Shown: one piece after another, positions 52,588 to 63,364 of the stretch | How the letters are laid out: each line of letters begins with the position of its first letter | Position numbering within the stretch: the first letter of the stretch is position 1 | Assembly: GCA_016715425.1 (NCBI GenBank) | Contig: JADKAC010000003.1 | Coordinates: 211,917-275,916, forward strand | Direction of reading: 5' to 3' | Source: Bacteroidota bacterium | GTDB lineage: Bacteria > Bacteroidota > Bacteroidia > Chitinophagales > BACL12 | DNA length: 64,000 nt | Position numbers and translations under genes: made by a program | Notes under the pieces: generated by a model | Told to the model about the DNA's origin: nothing | Seen by the model: the letters and a program-made list of their open reading frames with translations, nothing else | Databases searched by the model: none

Positions 52588-53588
52588 TCTAAAAATATTT
52601 CAAGCTCTTTTTTCAATCCTTTTTTCACAGGCAATTGCCATAGTAATTTACACCAATTATGATTCCCTTCAACTAACTGCGGACCATCATTGCTAATTGC
52701 CACATCCCATCCTATTGATTTATTTTCCGGATGTGCGGCAGCAGCTTTTGTAATCATTTCCAACGTCTCTTTCCAAAAAGGAATTTGAAATCCTATAATT
52801 TCTATTCCTGTTATTGGATGTGTTGTAAAATCTTGTTTTGTAATATCACTATAAACTGCAGAGCCAAAAAGTTTTCCTGTTTTCAAATCAATTGGTGCGG
52901 CTGCATTTCCTGCCGCCATATTATCTACATGAGAATTTATAGAGATGCGTAATCTTGCTCCAATGATAATTACTTCACTGCCTTTAATCTGAGTTATTAC
53001 CCTTATTGTATTTAAACCCGAAGGAGATAATGCCATTAACTTATCATGTTGAATTATAAACTGTTCTATCAGATCATAATTATTAGCAATCATGTAGGTT
53101 AATAATGTTTCATAATTAAAATCTTTTGTTGAAACAATTTCTACTTCAGCACCTACCTGACCCATTGCATTTTTAAGTACTAGTAAATAATTATGGACAG
53201 ATAATAATTCTTCTGCAATGTTCTTATTGTTTTTTATTTCTTCAATAGAGGCAGACAATCTATTGGTAAATGTTTTATATGCTTTTAAAAATAAAATTTT
53301 ATTCTCTAAAATATTTCTTGATTCTTTTGGGTTCATCTTTAACTGATACTCATACATAAAACCGGTTCCTGCATACAATAGTCTTTCAGATTTTTTTAGC
53401 GCAAAGAATTTAAAGTAGTAATAATCCAATAATGAAATATTATATCTGAATGTAGAATCTATAGCATCAATAGTTTGAGATAAATAAGATTTTTTATAAT
53501 TATTTTTTACATACTTCTGAAAGCGACGTATTTTCTTTAGGTCTAATTCCTTCAAATAATAAATAAAAAAGATAAAGCGATTAATCAT
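52584..53588 (-). CDS. Sugar-transfer-associated ATP-grasp protein
   Basis: 334 residues. The C-terminal half carries the ATP-grasp pattern of the sugar-transfer-associated family: ALSPSGLNTIRVITQIKGSE, RLRISINSHVDNMAAGNAAA and SIGWDVAISNDGPQLVEGNH (metal/ATP residues D, E, N). The N-terminal half is basic and helical. Such proteins lie beside sugar transferases and may ligate an amino acid or other acid to a sugar; the exact reaction is unknown. Overlaps both neighbours (4 bases with the acetyltransferase, TAATG with the PglC-like gene). Confidence 0.82.
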   Translation of the reverse strand: MINRFIFFIYYLKELDLKKIRRFQKYVKNNYKKSYLSQTIDAIDSTFRYNISLLDYYYFKFFALKKSERLLYAGTGFMYEYQLKMNPKESRNILENKILFLKAYKTFTNRLSASIEEIKNNKNIAEELLSVHNYLLVLKNAMGQVGAEVEIVSTKDFNYETLLTYMIANNYDLIEQFIIQHDKLMALSPSGLNTIRVITQIKGSEVIIIGARLRISINSHVDNMAAGNAAAPIDLKTGKLFGSAVYSDITKQDFTTHPITGIEIIGFQIPFWKETLEMITKAAAAHPENKSIGWDVAISNDGPQLVEGNHNWCKLLWQLPVKKGLKKELEIFLE

Positions 53589-54193
53589 TAATTTTTTCCG
53601 TTAAATGGCATCATTGGTCTTTCTGCCGATTGATTAACTCCCTCTCGTTTAATTACCTTAATCAATGTCATCCAAAATATTTTTATATCTAAGCACAGTG
53701 AAATATTATCTACATAATACACATCCAGATTAAACTTCTCATTCCAACTAATACTGTTTCTGCCATTCACTTGTGCCCAACCTGTAATGCCCGGTCTTAC
53801 AAGATGTCGTCTGCGTTGTTCATCGGAATACAATGGAATGTATTTATATAACAATGGTCGTGGACCAATTAAACTCATATCACCGGTTAATACATTCCAT
53901 AACTGCGGCAATTCATCAATAGAAGTTTTACGAATAAATTTTCCAAATGCTGTAAGTCGTTTATTATCGGGTAATAAATCTCCATTGGAATCTTTGTTGT
54001 CATTCATGGATTTGAATTTTACAATACGGATTTTCTTTTCCATATAACCGGGACGATCCTGACGAAAGAAGATGCTTTTGTTATTGGTGAAGTAGAGAAT
54101 TATTGAAACTATTAAAAGCAAAGGCGAAAGCAAAAGCAAAAGAAATACTGCTGCTAAAAAATCAATTGCATATTTAATGAAGTGTTGATACAT
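53588..54193 (-). CDS. PglC-like initiating sugar-phosphate transferase
   Basis: Transfers a sugar-1-phosphate from UDP-sugar to undecaprenyl phosphate, starting each repeat unit. 201 residues, the minimal monotopic form with one membrane helix (about 10-34). Motifs: FFRQDRPGYMEKKIRIVKFK, the catalytic Asp-Glu in SIDELPQLWNVLTGDMSLIG and PRPLL, RPGITGWAQVNGRN. Together with PglF/E/D-like enzymes, diacetylbacillosamine or a relative is the probable first sugar. Confidence 0.92.
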   Translation of the reverse strand: MYQHFIKYAIDFLAAVFLLLLLSPLLLIVSIILYFTNNKSIFFRQDRPGYMEKKIRIVKFKSMNDNKDSNGDLLPDNKRLTAFGKFIRKTSIDELPQLWNVLTGDMSLIGPRPLLYKYIPLYSDEQRRRHLVRPGITGWAQVNGRNSISWNEKFNLDVYYVDNISLCLDIKIFWMTLIKVIKREGVNQSAERPMMPFNGKN

Positions 54194-54248
54194 TAGGATT
54201 TATACTGAGGAGATATAGTAGATGGCTTTTCATTTTTAAACCGCATTT

Positions 54249-54598
54249 TTTCTTTTTGCCTTGATGCAAAAAGAAACAAAAAAATCAAGACTGTATAAAA
54301 ACCTGCCTACCGGACAGGCAGGCAAGCAGCAAAATTTTATAAGGTCATTTTCGCTTCGATCAAAATTTTCTAGATACATAACATTTACCCAAAGAACTAG
54401 GATGTTCATCGGCCTTACAGGATTTCTGTAGAATTCAAGCAAGGGAATTTTGTGTATTGGCATTTGTAGGAAGCAATACAGAAGTGAAGCGCAGCGAAAC
54501 GGCTTGTATTGCGCCGCAAAAATTCACTTGTGTAGAATTCAAAGAAGTACTGTACAGCCTTGAATTTCTTTGGTTCTTTCTTGTTTCAAGACAAGAAA
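54249..54598. mobile_element. MITE-like element with imperfect terminal inverted repeats
   Basis: A non-coding stretch of 350 bp whose ends pair: the left 47 bases (TTTCTTTTTGCCTTGATGC ... ATCAAGACTGTA, 54249-54295) resemble the reverse complement of the right 46 bases (TACAGCCTTGAATTTC ... ACAAGAAA, 54553-54598) at most positions. Inside is a CCTGCCT/AGGCAGG palindrome like that in the other repeats and a segment GAAGCGCAGCGAAACGGCTT. No transposase. I see no gene in 54194-54656. Confidence 0.55.
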
Positions 54599-54656
54599 GA
54601 TCACGCAAATTTTTTACATTTCTTGTTGAATTCAATTCAAATGTATTATTCAATTA

Positions 54657-55781
54657 TTAATTTTTACTCTCCCGAATTATTTCCACAAGCTCTGCAGCAG
54701 AAATAAATTCCACATCCGGCCAACGCTTTACAATTTGTTGTAATAATGACTTTAATGCGGCTAATCCTGTTTCCCGATTTTTAGAATCTATATGACCACA
54801 AAAATTTACTCTGTGCGAACTGATATTCGCAGGTTTATTCCATCGGAATGCTGCCGCTATTTGTTGCATTGTAAAATCTACCCAATCAATATTTCTATTA
54901 TCAGTTGGTTCAAAAACTACATTGCGCACTAAGGTGATTTTATTATTTTTTTTAATGCCGGTTGTATTCCATTGTCGTTTGTATTTGCTATTTCCCAAAT
55001 GTTGCATTGCGGTGAATGGTTTATCAATTGCCTGAATTCCATTTTCCCATAAGACATGTTCTAACGATGGATGAAATTGTTGTGCGGGTGGAGTAAATAC
55101 AGTAGCACGATAACCATATACTTTTTCAAATGCATCTAATCCTGACTTAATAATTTCAGGATAGGTTTTTAAATCTTCAACATCCTGAAATGCAAATGCT
55201 GCGGTATAACTTTTAATGTTATAGCCTTTTGTATTTATTGAAGTGTAGGAATTGTTTTTTAATGCGGCAAGAATATCTGCGTCTTTGTTTTTTAATTTCT
55301 GATGAAACACTTTTAAATTTAAATGTTCTCTGCCGTGAAATTGTGGAGCCATTAATCCTGTTGCAATGCCTTGCTGCCATAATTCCCATGCACCTGAATA
55401 TGCATCCGCTTGTTGTGTTGTTAGTTTTTTATAAGTCTCCGGCAACAATTCATAAGCATATTCTGAAAAATTATTTGCCGCCATTTTTTCAAATGCAATA
55501 TTGCAGGATAATGCATAAGGTGTAAATACTGCTGACTTATTATTCTTGTCTTTTATGGAGGATAATGTTGCATACAGTAATTGCAAATCTTCTCTTGTCT
55601 CCAAAGTATCATAGGCATCAAAGCGAGAAGAATTTTTCAATCCTGCTGTATCTAATTGTTCTCTTGCTTCTTTAGAATCTAAACGCACATTACCGTAATC
55701 ATCTACAGAAAATAAAATGAGTTTTTTGTTGGTTTTCCAACCGAGGAGATTTTTAAATGCATTTTTAATCTGTGTTATCAT
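54657..55781 (-). CDS. Divergent polysaccharide deacetylase-like protein
   Basis: 374 residues, no signal peptide. Pattern resembling a NodB-type TIM barrel: LILFSVDDYGNVR (Asp 27-28, motif 1), APQFHGREHLN (His 149 and His 153, a His-x3-His like the metal site of motif 2), RATVFTPPAQQFH and NISSHRVNFCG (His 323). Probably a metal-dependent deacetylase or related hydrolase acting on a sugar intermediate; this is inference from motif order. A paralogue stands at 59437. Confidence 0.6.
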   Translation of the reverse strand: MITQIKNAFKNLLGWKTNKKLILFSVDDYGNVRLDSKEAREQLDTAGLKNSSRFDAYDTLETREDLQLLYATLSSIKDKNNKSAVFTPYALSCNIAFEKMAANNFSEYAYELLPETYKKLTTQQADAYSGAWELWQQGIATGLMAPQFHGREHLNLKVFHQKLKNKDADILAALKNNSYTSINTKGYNIKSYTAAFAFQDVEDLKTYPEIIKSGLDAFEKVYGYRATVFTPPAQQFHPSLEHVLWENGIQAIDKPFTAMQHLGNSKYKRQWNTTGIKKNNKITLVRNVVFEPTDNRNIDWVDFTMQQIAAAFRWNKPANISSHRVNFCGHIDSKNRETGLAALKSLLQQIVKRWPDVEFISAAELVEIIRESKN

Positions 55782-55849
55782 TTAGGAAAAACAAAAACAC
55801 ATAATTAAAATAAATCATCCTTCACATTTATCAATATCTATTTTTTGAA

Positions 55850-56972
55850 TCAAGCCTTCAAATAAAAAGAATAAATTTCATCCATCTTTTTCAAAGAATT
55901 ATCAATTACAAATTCTTGAGCTTTTCTATAAGCGTTTTGAGACATCTTACTATAGAGTTCGGGATTATTATAAATTTCTAAAACATAATTTATAAATGAG
56001 GCACTATCATTTTGTTTAAACATAAAACCATTTATTCCATGCTCAACCATTTCTTTATGACCTCTATCTTCTGAAGCTACTATTGGTATTGCACAAAGCA
56101 TTTCTTCTGCCAAACCCAAGCCTAATCCTTCTTGTTTACTTGTTGACACTCCTAAATCTGAAATATTTGCAAGTATGCCAGTATCATCACGCCAACCAAG
56201 AAATTCAACCTTGGAAGAAATATCAAGTTGAGCAGCAAGATTTTTCATTTCAGTAAAGAGCATACCTGTTCCTACCAGAATTAATTTAGCGGATGGAACA
56301 TTTATAGATATCGCCTTAAATGAATTCAATAAGAACTCATGATTTTTCTAGGAATAAATTCAGCAATATATAATAGAATAAAATCATCTTTTGAATACCC
56401 ATAGTTTTCTTTATGTAACATTTTTCTTCTTTGGGCATTTTATAAAATTTCTTATTATTTACTCCAATGCCCTTTATTTGAAATGTATATTTATTTAAGA
56501 AATATTTTTTTGTTATTAAATAATCTTCAGTATTAATTAAAATAATAGCATCAGTTAAAAAAAGATAATGCCCATTCAATTGGAAAAACAAAGTCCATAA
56601 TTTTAATGGCCCACCTTTATAAAAATGATATCCATGAGCAGTATATAAAATTTTTGTTTTTCCAAAAAATTTTTGAAAAGCACCAGCAATTCTTGTTAAA
56701 GTTGAAATAACTGGAGTATGACAATGAATTAGGTCATATTTCTGTTTTTGTATTATCTTAAATAAAATCCAAAATGATTTTATATTGCTAAACCTAAAAG
56801 GGTTTCTTTCAAAGGATAATTCAAATTCCTTATCTGCCATTTCAAAATCAATTTCACCCCTTTTTTCATAGGCTAAATGGACAGTATAACCTTTCTCTTT
56901 CAGTAGTTTAAGATATGGCAAATGAAATGTCCTAAGATGAATATCAGAAGTTGCTGTATATAATACCTTCAA
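55850..56972 (-). CDS. Family-4-type glycosyltransferase (two frameshifts here)
   Basis: About 374 residues with a TTG start (MKVLYTATSDIHLRTFHLPY). GT-B fold: N-domain with IHCHTPVISTLTRIAGAF and ILYTAHGYHFYKGGPLKLW; C-domain with AKLILVGTGMLFTEMKNLAA and the donor-binding TSKQEGLGLGLAEEMLCAIP. Two A are missing, near 56345 (FIPRKNHEFLLNSF) and near 56420. Similar to capsular GTs adding HexNAc or hexose. It precedes the deacetylase-like gene at 54657. Confidence 0.85.
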
Positions 56973-56979
56973 AGCAGTT

Positions 56980-58156
56980 TTATTTAAAACCTGATTCCGT
57001 TAGAAACTTCTGATAGAAATTATTCCTTCGATTTTCAAGAACCTCATATTGATAATCCTTTGCCCTTGCAAAATTATCTTGAGCTGACTTTATCATCCAG
57101 ACAGTATTTACATTTTGTAAAATTCCTTGAATAGCCGAAATATCTCCGGCTTTGAATATACTTTCTTCACTTAATAATTCCGGAATACCTGCAATATTAG
57201 AACCCAAAGCAGGGCATGCAGTACTCATTGCTTCTACTAAAGCTCTCGGTAATCCTTCCTGCTTACTTGGTTGAATATAAATATCAATTTTATTTAAAAA
57301 ATCTAAAATATTTTCATGCTTTAACGGACCATTAAATTTAACTTGATCTTGTAAACCTAATTTTGAGGTAAGATGGCGCAAATAAGAATCATCTCCTTGA
57401 CCCACTAAATGATAATTGAATTTAATTCCTTTCTTCTTCAAAGCATGTAAAGCACGAATTACGTATTGTTGACCTTTATATTTTACATTCATTGAGGCCA
57501 CTGTGCCTAATACGAATGGTTGCGTATTTTCTTTAGAATTAATCTTGTGAATTCGATTTAATAATGCAGTATTATTAATATTGTTTAAGTGCACATCAGA
57601 GCAAGCTACAGACGAACCTTTAGTAGGATATCTTTTCTGAAGAAATTTCTCCGTTACATATATTGTATAATCCAATTTATAAGCTACCTTTTTTAATGAA
57701 TAAAGTTTATAGTGAGCAATCAATTTGCCTTTCCAACTATAATTCCAATATCCATCAAATGTACAAGCCACCATTTCAGCCAATAATGGCTTATCATATT
57801 TTTAGTAAACTTAGTAGCAATAACCCTTGGCAGCACTTGGTAATCTCACAATAATTATATCATGTTGTATAATTGCTTCTTCAATAATTCTACTTGCTTT
57901 ATTAACATTTAAAAAATATTTACTAAATGACTTGAAATTTGGAATTTCAATTACTTCAACTTTTTTGAAGCGATTCTTGTTAATTCTTTTTTTCGGCTTC
58001 GCCAGCTTTACCACCCTCATTACGATTGTAACAAAAATCTCCTAATTTTAAATACTGCTCAATTAATTTATCCGTAAAATGGACGCTATAGTATTGCCCT
58101 TCGCTATCAATATACAAAGGTCCATCATGTACAAATAATACTCTACGATTTTTCAT
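56980..58156 (-). CDS. Glycosyltransferase, GT4 type (three frameshifts here)
   Basis: About 391 residues from ATG 58156 (MKNRRVLFVHDGPLYIDSEG). Errors: an extra T near 58037, an extra G near 57827 and a missing A near 57802. The C-domain is clear: FVLGTVASMNVKYKGQQYVI, FNYHLVGQGDDSYLRHLTSK, VKFNGPLKHENILDFLNKID and the E-x7-E region PSKQEGLPRALVEAMSTACP. Substrate not deducible. Its stop lies 7 bases before the next GT start. Confidence 0.83.
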
Positions 58157-58283
58157 TTTTAATTATTATTCTTTTGCCATAAGATATATTTATCATTCTA
58201 TTTTATTATTATTAAAAGATTTAAAATTACCCTTAGCTTTTAGTTGAAGTACAATTGTAATGGCTTAAAGCATAGTTCAATCA

Positions 58284-59362
58284 TTAAGTACTTTTTGGAA
58301 TTCGAAAAATCTTTTTCAACATCAAATTGATCTTTGGAAAATCTGAATGCATATAGCCCTCTATCTCAATTTGATTATTTAAAATTTCTTTGAAAATAGT
58401 GATAAATGAATCTATGGCAAATGGATCAATTAGTTTGTCATAAAAACTATGTGGTGTTGCTTCTTTTATAGCATCTATGTTTGATGCTATTATAGGTAAC
58501 CCTGCTATCATTGCTTCAATCAATGCGTTTGGCTGACCTTCTGTTATGGAAGGAAAAAGAATATATCCATCATACAATACACATCTCCGATTATGTCAGA
58601 TACGCCTAAACAATAGCAATATTTTGTAATCCCATAATAATCCAATCTTTCCTTGAATGCAGTTGAATCTGTTCCCAATCCACAAAAAAGAAAATATATG
58701 TTTGGCTGTAATTGACAAACCACTTTAGCTACTGCAAAAATTGTCTCATGATTCTTTGCAGGATCATAACGTCCTACATGTCCAATTATAATTGCATCAT
58801 TGGGAATATCATTTTCGAAACGCAATGCTGATTTATTTTTGGATGAAATCAGTAGTTTAGATTCGACACCATTCCGAATAATTTTAAATCTCTTATCTCT
58901 ATTTTCACGGCCAGGAAAAAAATTAGTAAATGCAGATTTAGAATTTGAAAGAATATGAGTTGCAAATAATAAAATTAACCTACCGGATAAATAATGATAT
59001 AATCTTTTTAGGAATGTTAATTCAAATGCCGGAGTTGATCGTCTATAAAAAACAATTCGTTTTTCCACCCCAGCAATCCAGGCAAGCACCATTAAAACCC
59101 CTCCGAAATTTCCATGAAATGCAACTATTCCACTTATATTTTCTGATTTAAAATATCTTAAAACAAAATACCATTTTCTTAAGTTGAAGTATCCTGTTGA
59201 TTTTAAAATAATTGGAATTCCGGCAGAGATAAATTTTTCATACATAGTGCCTTTCTTTTCAGAAATAGACCATACTTGAACTGGTATTTTCATCTTCTGT
59301 ATAAAGCGGTAAACATAATTTTCGGAGCCTCCCGGATCTGTTGTAGGTATAAAAATATACAT
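58284..59362 (-). CDS. Glycosyltransferase, GT4 type (one frameshift here)
   Basis: About 359 residues, start MYIFIPTTDPGGSENYVYRF, with the GGSENY loop of GT4 enzymes. IIIGHVGRYDPAKNHETIFA and IYFLFCGLGTDSTAFKERLD mark the C-domain. A missing T near 58560 separates the donor-binding end FPSITEGQPNALIEAMIAGL from the rest. Substrate unknown. Confidence 0.85.
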
Positions 59363-59436
59363 CGTTTCAATATAAATAATATTTAATCTGTATAACGACT
59401 TATGATTATCAAACCAAAAATTTAATAATTGAATTG

Positions 59437-60550
59437 CTAATTTTTATAACTATCCAAAATTAAATGTGCCAATTCTTCAGTACTAAGGAACTCAACATCA
59501 GGCCATTTAATTAATATTTTTTTGATTAAAGAATTGAACTCAATTAAATTATTCTCTCTATTTTGAGTATTTAAACTCCCCATAAAATTTAATCTATGAC
59601 TACAAATTATTGCCGGTTTCTTCCAAAAAAATGATAACGCAATTTCCTTTAATGTGTTTTCATGACCTAAGCCAGTTAATGCTGGCTCAAAAAAACAATT
59701 GCGTATTCCATAAGTTTGTCCATTTCTGTTTATTTGTCCTAAAAAATGCCTGCAATACTTACGCCTTTCACCAGTTTTCATTGGCAATATTTGGAACTTC
59801 ATTCCTTGTAGATAAACAACGCCCTTACTAGCCAATACTTCATTTAATGCAACACTCCAAATGTAATTATTTGCAATAAAGGATTTAGAATTAAAACTGA
59901 ACACTTTATAAAATAAATCAAGACCAGTAAGAATTGACTCTTTACATAAATCATGATTTAGTGTATCATAAGTTGCTTGGATATTATTACTAAGCCAAGG
60001 AAGTATTTCTTTTCCTAAACCCCATAGTTCTAGATTAAAGGCTTTCCTAAAAACTCCATCTTCTTCACAAAGTAATTTTAACCAATATTCAACATTCACA
60101 TGCTCTCTACCATGAAATTGAGGATAAAATAGCTTTGAAGCTATTCCTGCGCTATAATATTCCATAACTCTTTCAGATAAGGCATATCTTTTCAAAGTTT
60201 CAGTAAAGGGTTCGTAGTAATACCTTTTAAAATTAGAATCATTTATTTTTTTAAAATCAGGATTAGCCATAACCACATTTGCGGTAATAACTGGATGATT
60301 GTCTTTCGCATCTTTATGTTTAATTAAAATATTAAACAGCTGCTCCATATCCACATTAGATTCTAGGCTATCAAATCTGCAATATGGATTTTTTCAACTT
60401 CGACACCCATACTTTGAAGCTGTTTAAACGCTTTAATTGATGGCATTCTAATACTCCCCAATCATCGCTTTCTATAACTACTATTTTACGTGTAGTTCTA
60501 AAGCCTTTATAATTTATAAGTCCATTTCTAATTACCTCATCTAGGTACAT
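59437..60550 (-). CDS. Second divergent deacetylase-like protein (two frameshifts here)
   Basis: Paralogue of the protein at 54657. About 371 residues from ATG 60550 (MYLDEVIRNGLINYKGFRTT) when two missing A (near 60455 and 60385) are restored. Same signature: VVIESDDWGSIRMPS, FYPQFHGREHVNVEYW, IICSHRLNFMGSLNTQNREN and the end KWPDVEFLSTEELA. The break separates motif 1 from the rest as read. Two paralogues in one locus suggest different substrates. Confidence 0.62.
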
Positions 60551-60713
60551 ATAAGTATTTATAAATCATGAAAATTTTATGAAAATTATTAGAACCTCAA
60601 AAAGATAATCAACAACTTTAGAAATCTTTAAGTAACAGGTAGTTCCAGAATTTTAAAAGAAGAAAATTTTAATGATAAATTATTATTTGATAATATCATT
60701 AATAGATAAATTT

Positions 60714-61923
60714 TCACCAAATGTAAGTAGCATTATTAATGGATTTCCAAATATTGTGGTTAATGAAATGGAATAAAGACCTACTCTTAAAGATACTATT
60801 ATGAACAAAATTAGTATAGGTAAACTTAAAAAATAAGCCTTTTATAGATTTATTAATTTTATAATTATTGAAAAACAAAATTAGAAATGTTAATGAAAAT
60901 ATATGAGAAATTATTAAGAATCTGCCCCCTGATGGAACGCTCTTGCTTAAATTCGAAAAAGCATAAAATAATAGTGTGAAGCTAATTAATCTCAATAAAA
61001 AATCTGTCTTTACACCTTTTCTAAATTTTATGTAAGCCAATATTATCATTATTTCTATATATATACTTAGCAGCTTATCATAAAAATCCGCATACCAAAC
61101 TACATCACTATCATTTTGACGATAATCCAATACCTGATCCTCAATTCGATACCCACGTGTTTTCTCAATAAAATCTACGGGCATGTAGGTTTCAAAATAT
61201 TTGTTAAATAATTCAATATTGATTGCAGAAACAAATATTGAGATTATAAAAATGCCAAAGTAAATATCTGACCTATTCCCTATAACCATATAAGGTATCA
61301 ACAACAAGCATGGAAATAAGAAAGAAAAATGGACAAAAAGAGAAATTGAGCAAACCAATATAGTTTGCAATTTCTTCTCCAATTTATATCTAAATATTCC
61401 ATAGATAAAAATCTGAGCAGCAGTCCACATTCTAAAACCATTTATAAACCAAAAAGGAATTACAAAAGCAAAGCATATTAATAAAATTTTTATAGCTAAA
61501 TTAACTTTGTTATCAAGGCCATCGATTACAAAGCATAGATTCCGGAGAATAAAAAAAGCCAAATATAATTGCATAGACTGCAGTTAAAACTACTTGACTG
61601 TCTGTAAACCTAGAAATGATTATGGCTAATAGTATCCTTAATATATCTATCTCTCCGCTTTCTTCATAAAATCCCAAGCGCTATTAAGCGTAAATTGTTT
61701 AGAATGCAAACTTTCCAATTCTGAAACATAATGTACAATATCGGATGAGCTACTTTCTCTTCCAATTGCAAAAGTAAACCCATAAAAAAATAATAAAAAC
61801 CCATAAAACATTTTTAAATTCCTTTACCCTATAATTCTTAATTGCATATATTAAACTTGCAAGTGGCCAAATAAGAAATAGTGGCCAAACAAAAGGTAGT
61901 TTATAACGAATATGAGATTTAAT
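60714..61923 (-). CDS. EpsG-like polysaccharide polymerase (three or more frameshifts)
   Basis: Multi-pass membrane protein of about 400 residues, likely the chain polymerase of the locus. Recognisable EpsG-family segment FVIPFWFINGFRMWTAAQIF, preceded by DIVHYVSELESLHSK-like text and SRFTDSQVVLTAVYAIIFGF in other frames. Extra T near 61785, missing T near 61666 and extra T near 61557 must be corrected. The N-terminus (RYKLPFVWPLFLIWPLASLI) has no ATG; the start is uncertain and may lie in the end of the upstream GT gene. Confidence 0.7.
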
Positions 61924-63025
61924 CTTTGACTAGATTTAAAAACTGCTTACAAACATTTTCAATACGGTATTGATCATGATTATTGACTATAAATTTATTA
62001 TTGTAATTACCAGCTAAGAATTCATTTATAATATCAATATTTAGATTACCTGTTTTTATTGATAAAATTGGTTTATTAATTATTACATAATCGATAAGCT
62101 TACTTGGTGTTTGCTTATTACCAACATTTTCAAAGTTTACTACAAAGTCCAATTGCGATAATTCCTGAAGCAATTTTTCACGAGGAACTAATGATTTTAA
62201 AATTACCCGCCCCTTAGACTGTTGTAAAAACGGCTCAATTAAATCCGTATTTTTTGTATACACGTAAAATATAAAATCTGTTTTCAAACTCAATATATAA
62301 GCGATAAACTCTTTCGGATCTCTTCTGCCTCTAATTAATGTTCCTGCATACCCAAACGTTGGTACATTATCATTATGCTTATCTTCAGTTTTAAAATAAA
62401 AATTAAAGTCGAAACCTTGTGGAATTACTTTTATTTTATCTTTAAATTCAGGATAATAAGCACTAATTGCCCCGACTGTTGGTACTGAAACAAAATCGGT
62501 TTTTTTCATAAACCATTTCTCTACATACTTAAAATAGAATGGATATTTGAAAGTATCATTTTCTTGCCCCATAAATGGATCTCCGCAATCTGCAATCCAA
62601 ACCTTTGCTATTTTATTTTTTTGTTTCTTCTTAAAGCAACTCCCCAATGAACAGAATAAGGTACCGCAATGGAAATAAGTAAATCAAAACCCTTTATATT
62701 TTTTTAGAGCTTTATTTATCATAAACATATATTGTAGTTCAGGATAGCTAATACTAAGTTGTAAAATTCTTCGTAAAGCTCTCTTAATGTAAAGAAACAA
62801 ACCTCTACCAACTATGTTTATCGTAGGCCAACTAATAACCCCCATACTTTTAATTTCTATATTAATATCATCGACGTATTTTTGTTGACTCGGGCTTAAT
62901 TTAGTTGTTAATAAAATAACATTATGGCCTTGTCTTGAAAATTCCTTTACTAATTCCGTTGTACGGAATGCTCTTGGTGAATTATCAGGATAAAATGATC
63001 TGGAAATTACTAGAATACTTTTCAC
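61919..63025 (-). CDS. Glycosyltransferase (two frameshifts here)
   Basis: 368 residues with GTG start (MKSILVISRSFYPDNSPRAF), typical of GT4/GT1 enzymes (NSPRAFRTTELVKEFSRQGH). An extra base near 62695 and a missing A near 62610 break the middle (LLISIAVPYSVHWGVALRRN). C-domain: VIPQGFDFNFYF, FGYAGTLIRGRRDPKEFIAY, KSLVPREKLLQELSQLDFVV and ENVGNKQTPSKLIDYVIINK. Substrate unknown. Confidence 0.82.
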
Positions 63026-63029
63026 AATT

Positions 63030-63164
63030 CTAATTTTTATAAAAAGTCACTGCACGAAACTCTTTAATTATCCGAGCAGGATTCTCAGCTATAACTAAAT
63101 TACTTCTATAGCTTTTTGTGTATACACTTCCAGTACCAATTTTGAAATTATCCTTAATCTGCAT
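63030..63164 (-). pseudogene. Fragment of a hexapeptide acyltransferase
   Basis: 44 codons read IKDNFKIGTGSVYTKSYRSN and LVIAENPARIIKEF, matching the C-terminal end of hexapeptide acetyltransferases (IGAGSVVTK..., V.AGNPA..IK). An upstream piece in another frame (63340-63235, SYIHCREVSYGTTLMQSIIS) may be its remainder, so this could be a small acyltransferase broken by errors or a decayed relic. Confidence 0.4.
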
Positions 63165-63364
63165 TTCTAGTCGAATTTTTTTTGATTATTGATATCAAAA
63201 CATTTTATTATTCAACCTATCTATAAAGTTCAAAAATTTGTTTCACGTGGGGCTACTATACTAAAATGTGAGCTTATTATAGATTGCATTAATGTAGTCC
63301 CATAACTTACCTCCCTACAATGAATATAAGATCTTTCTTCAACATTTTAAGGGACATCAATTTT

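Noticed and set aside
54435..54660. Short open frames in both strands of the 54.2-54.65 kb gap
   Set aside because: They lie in the MITE-like element, lack similarity to anything I know and show no start context.
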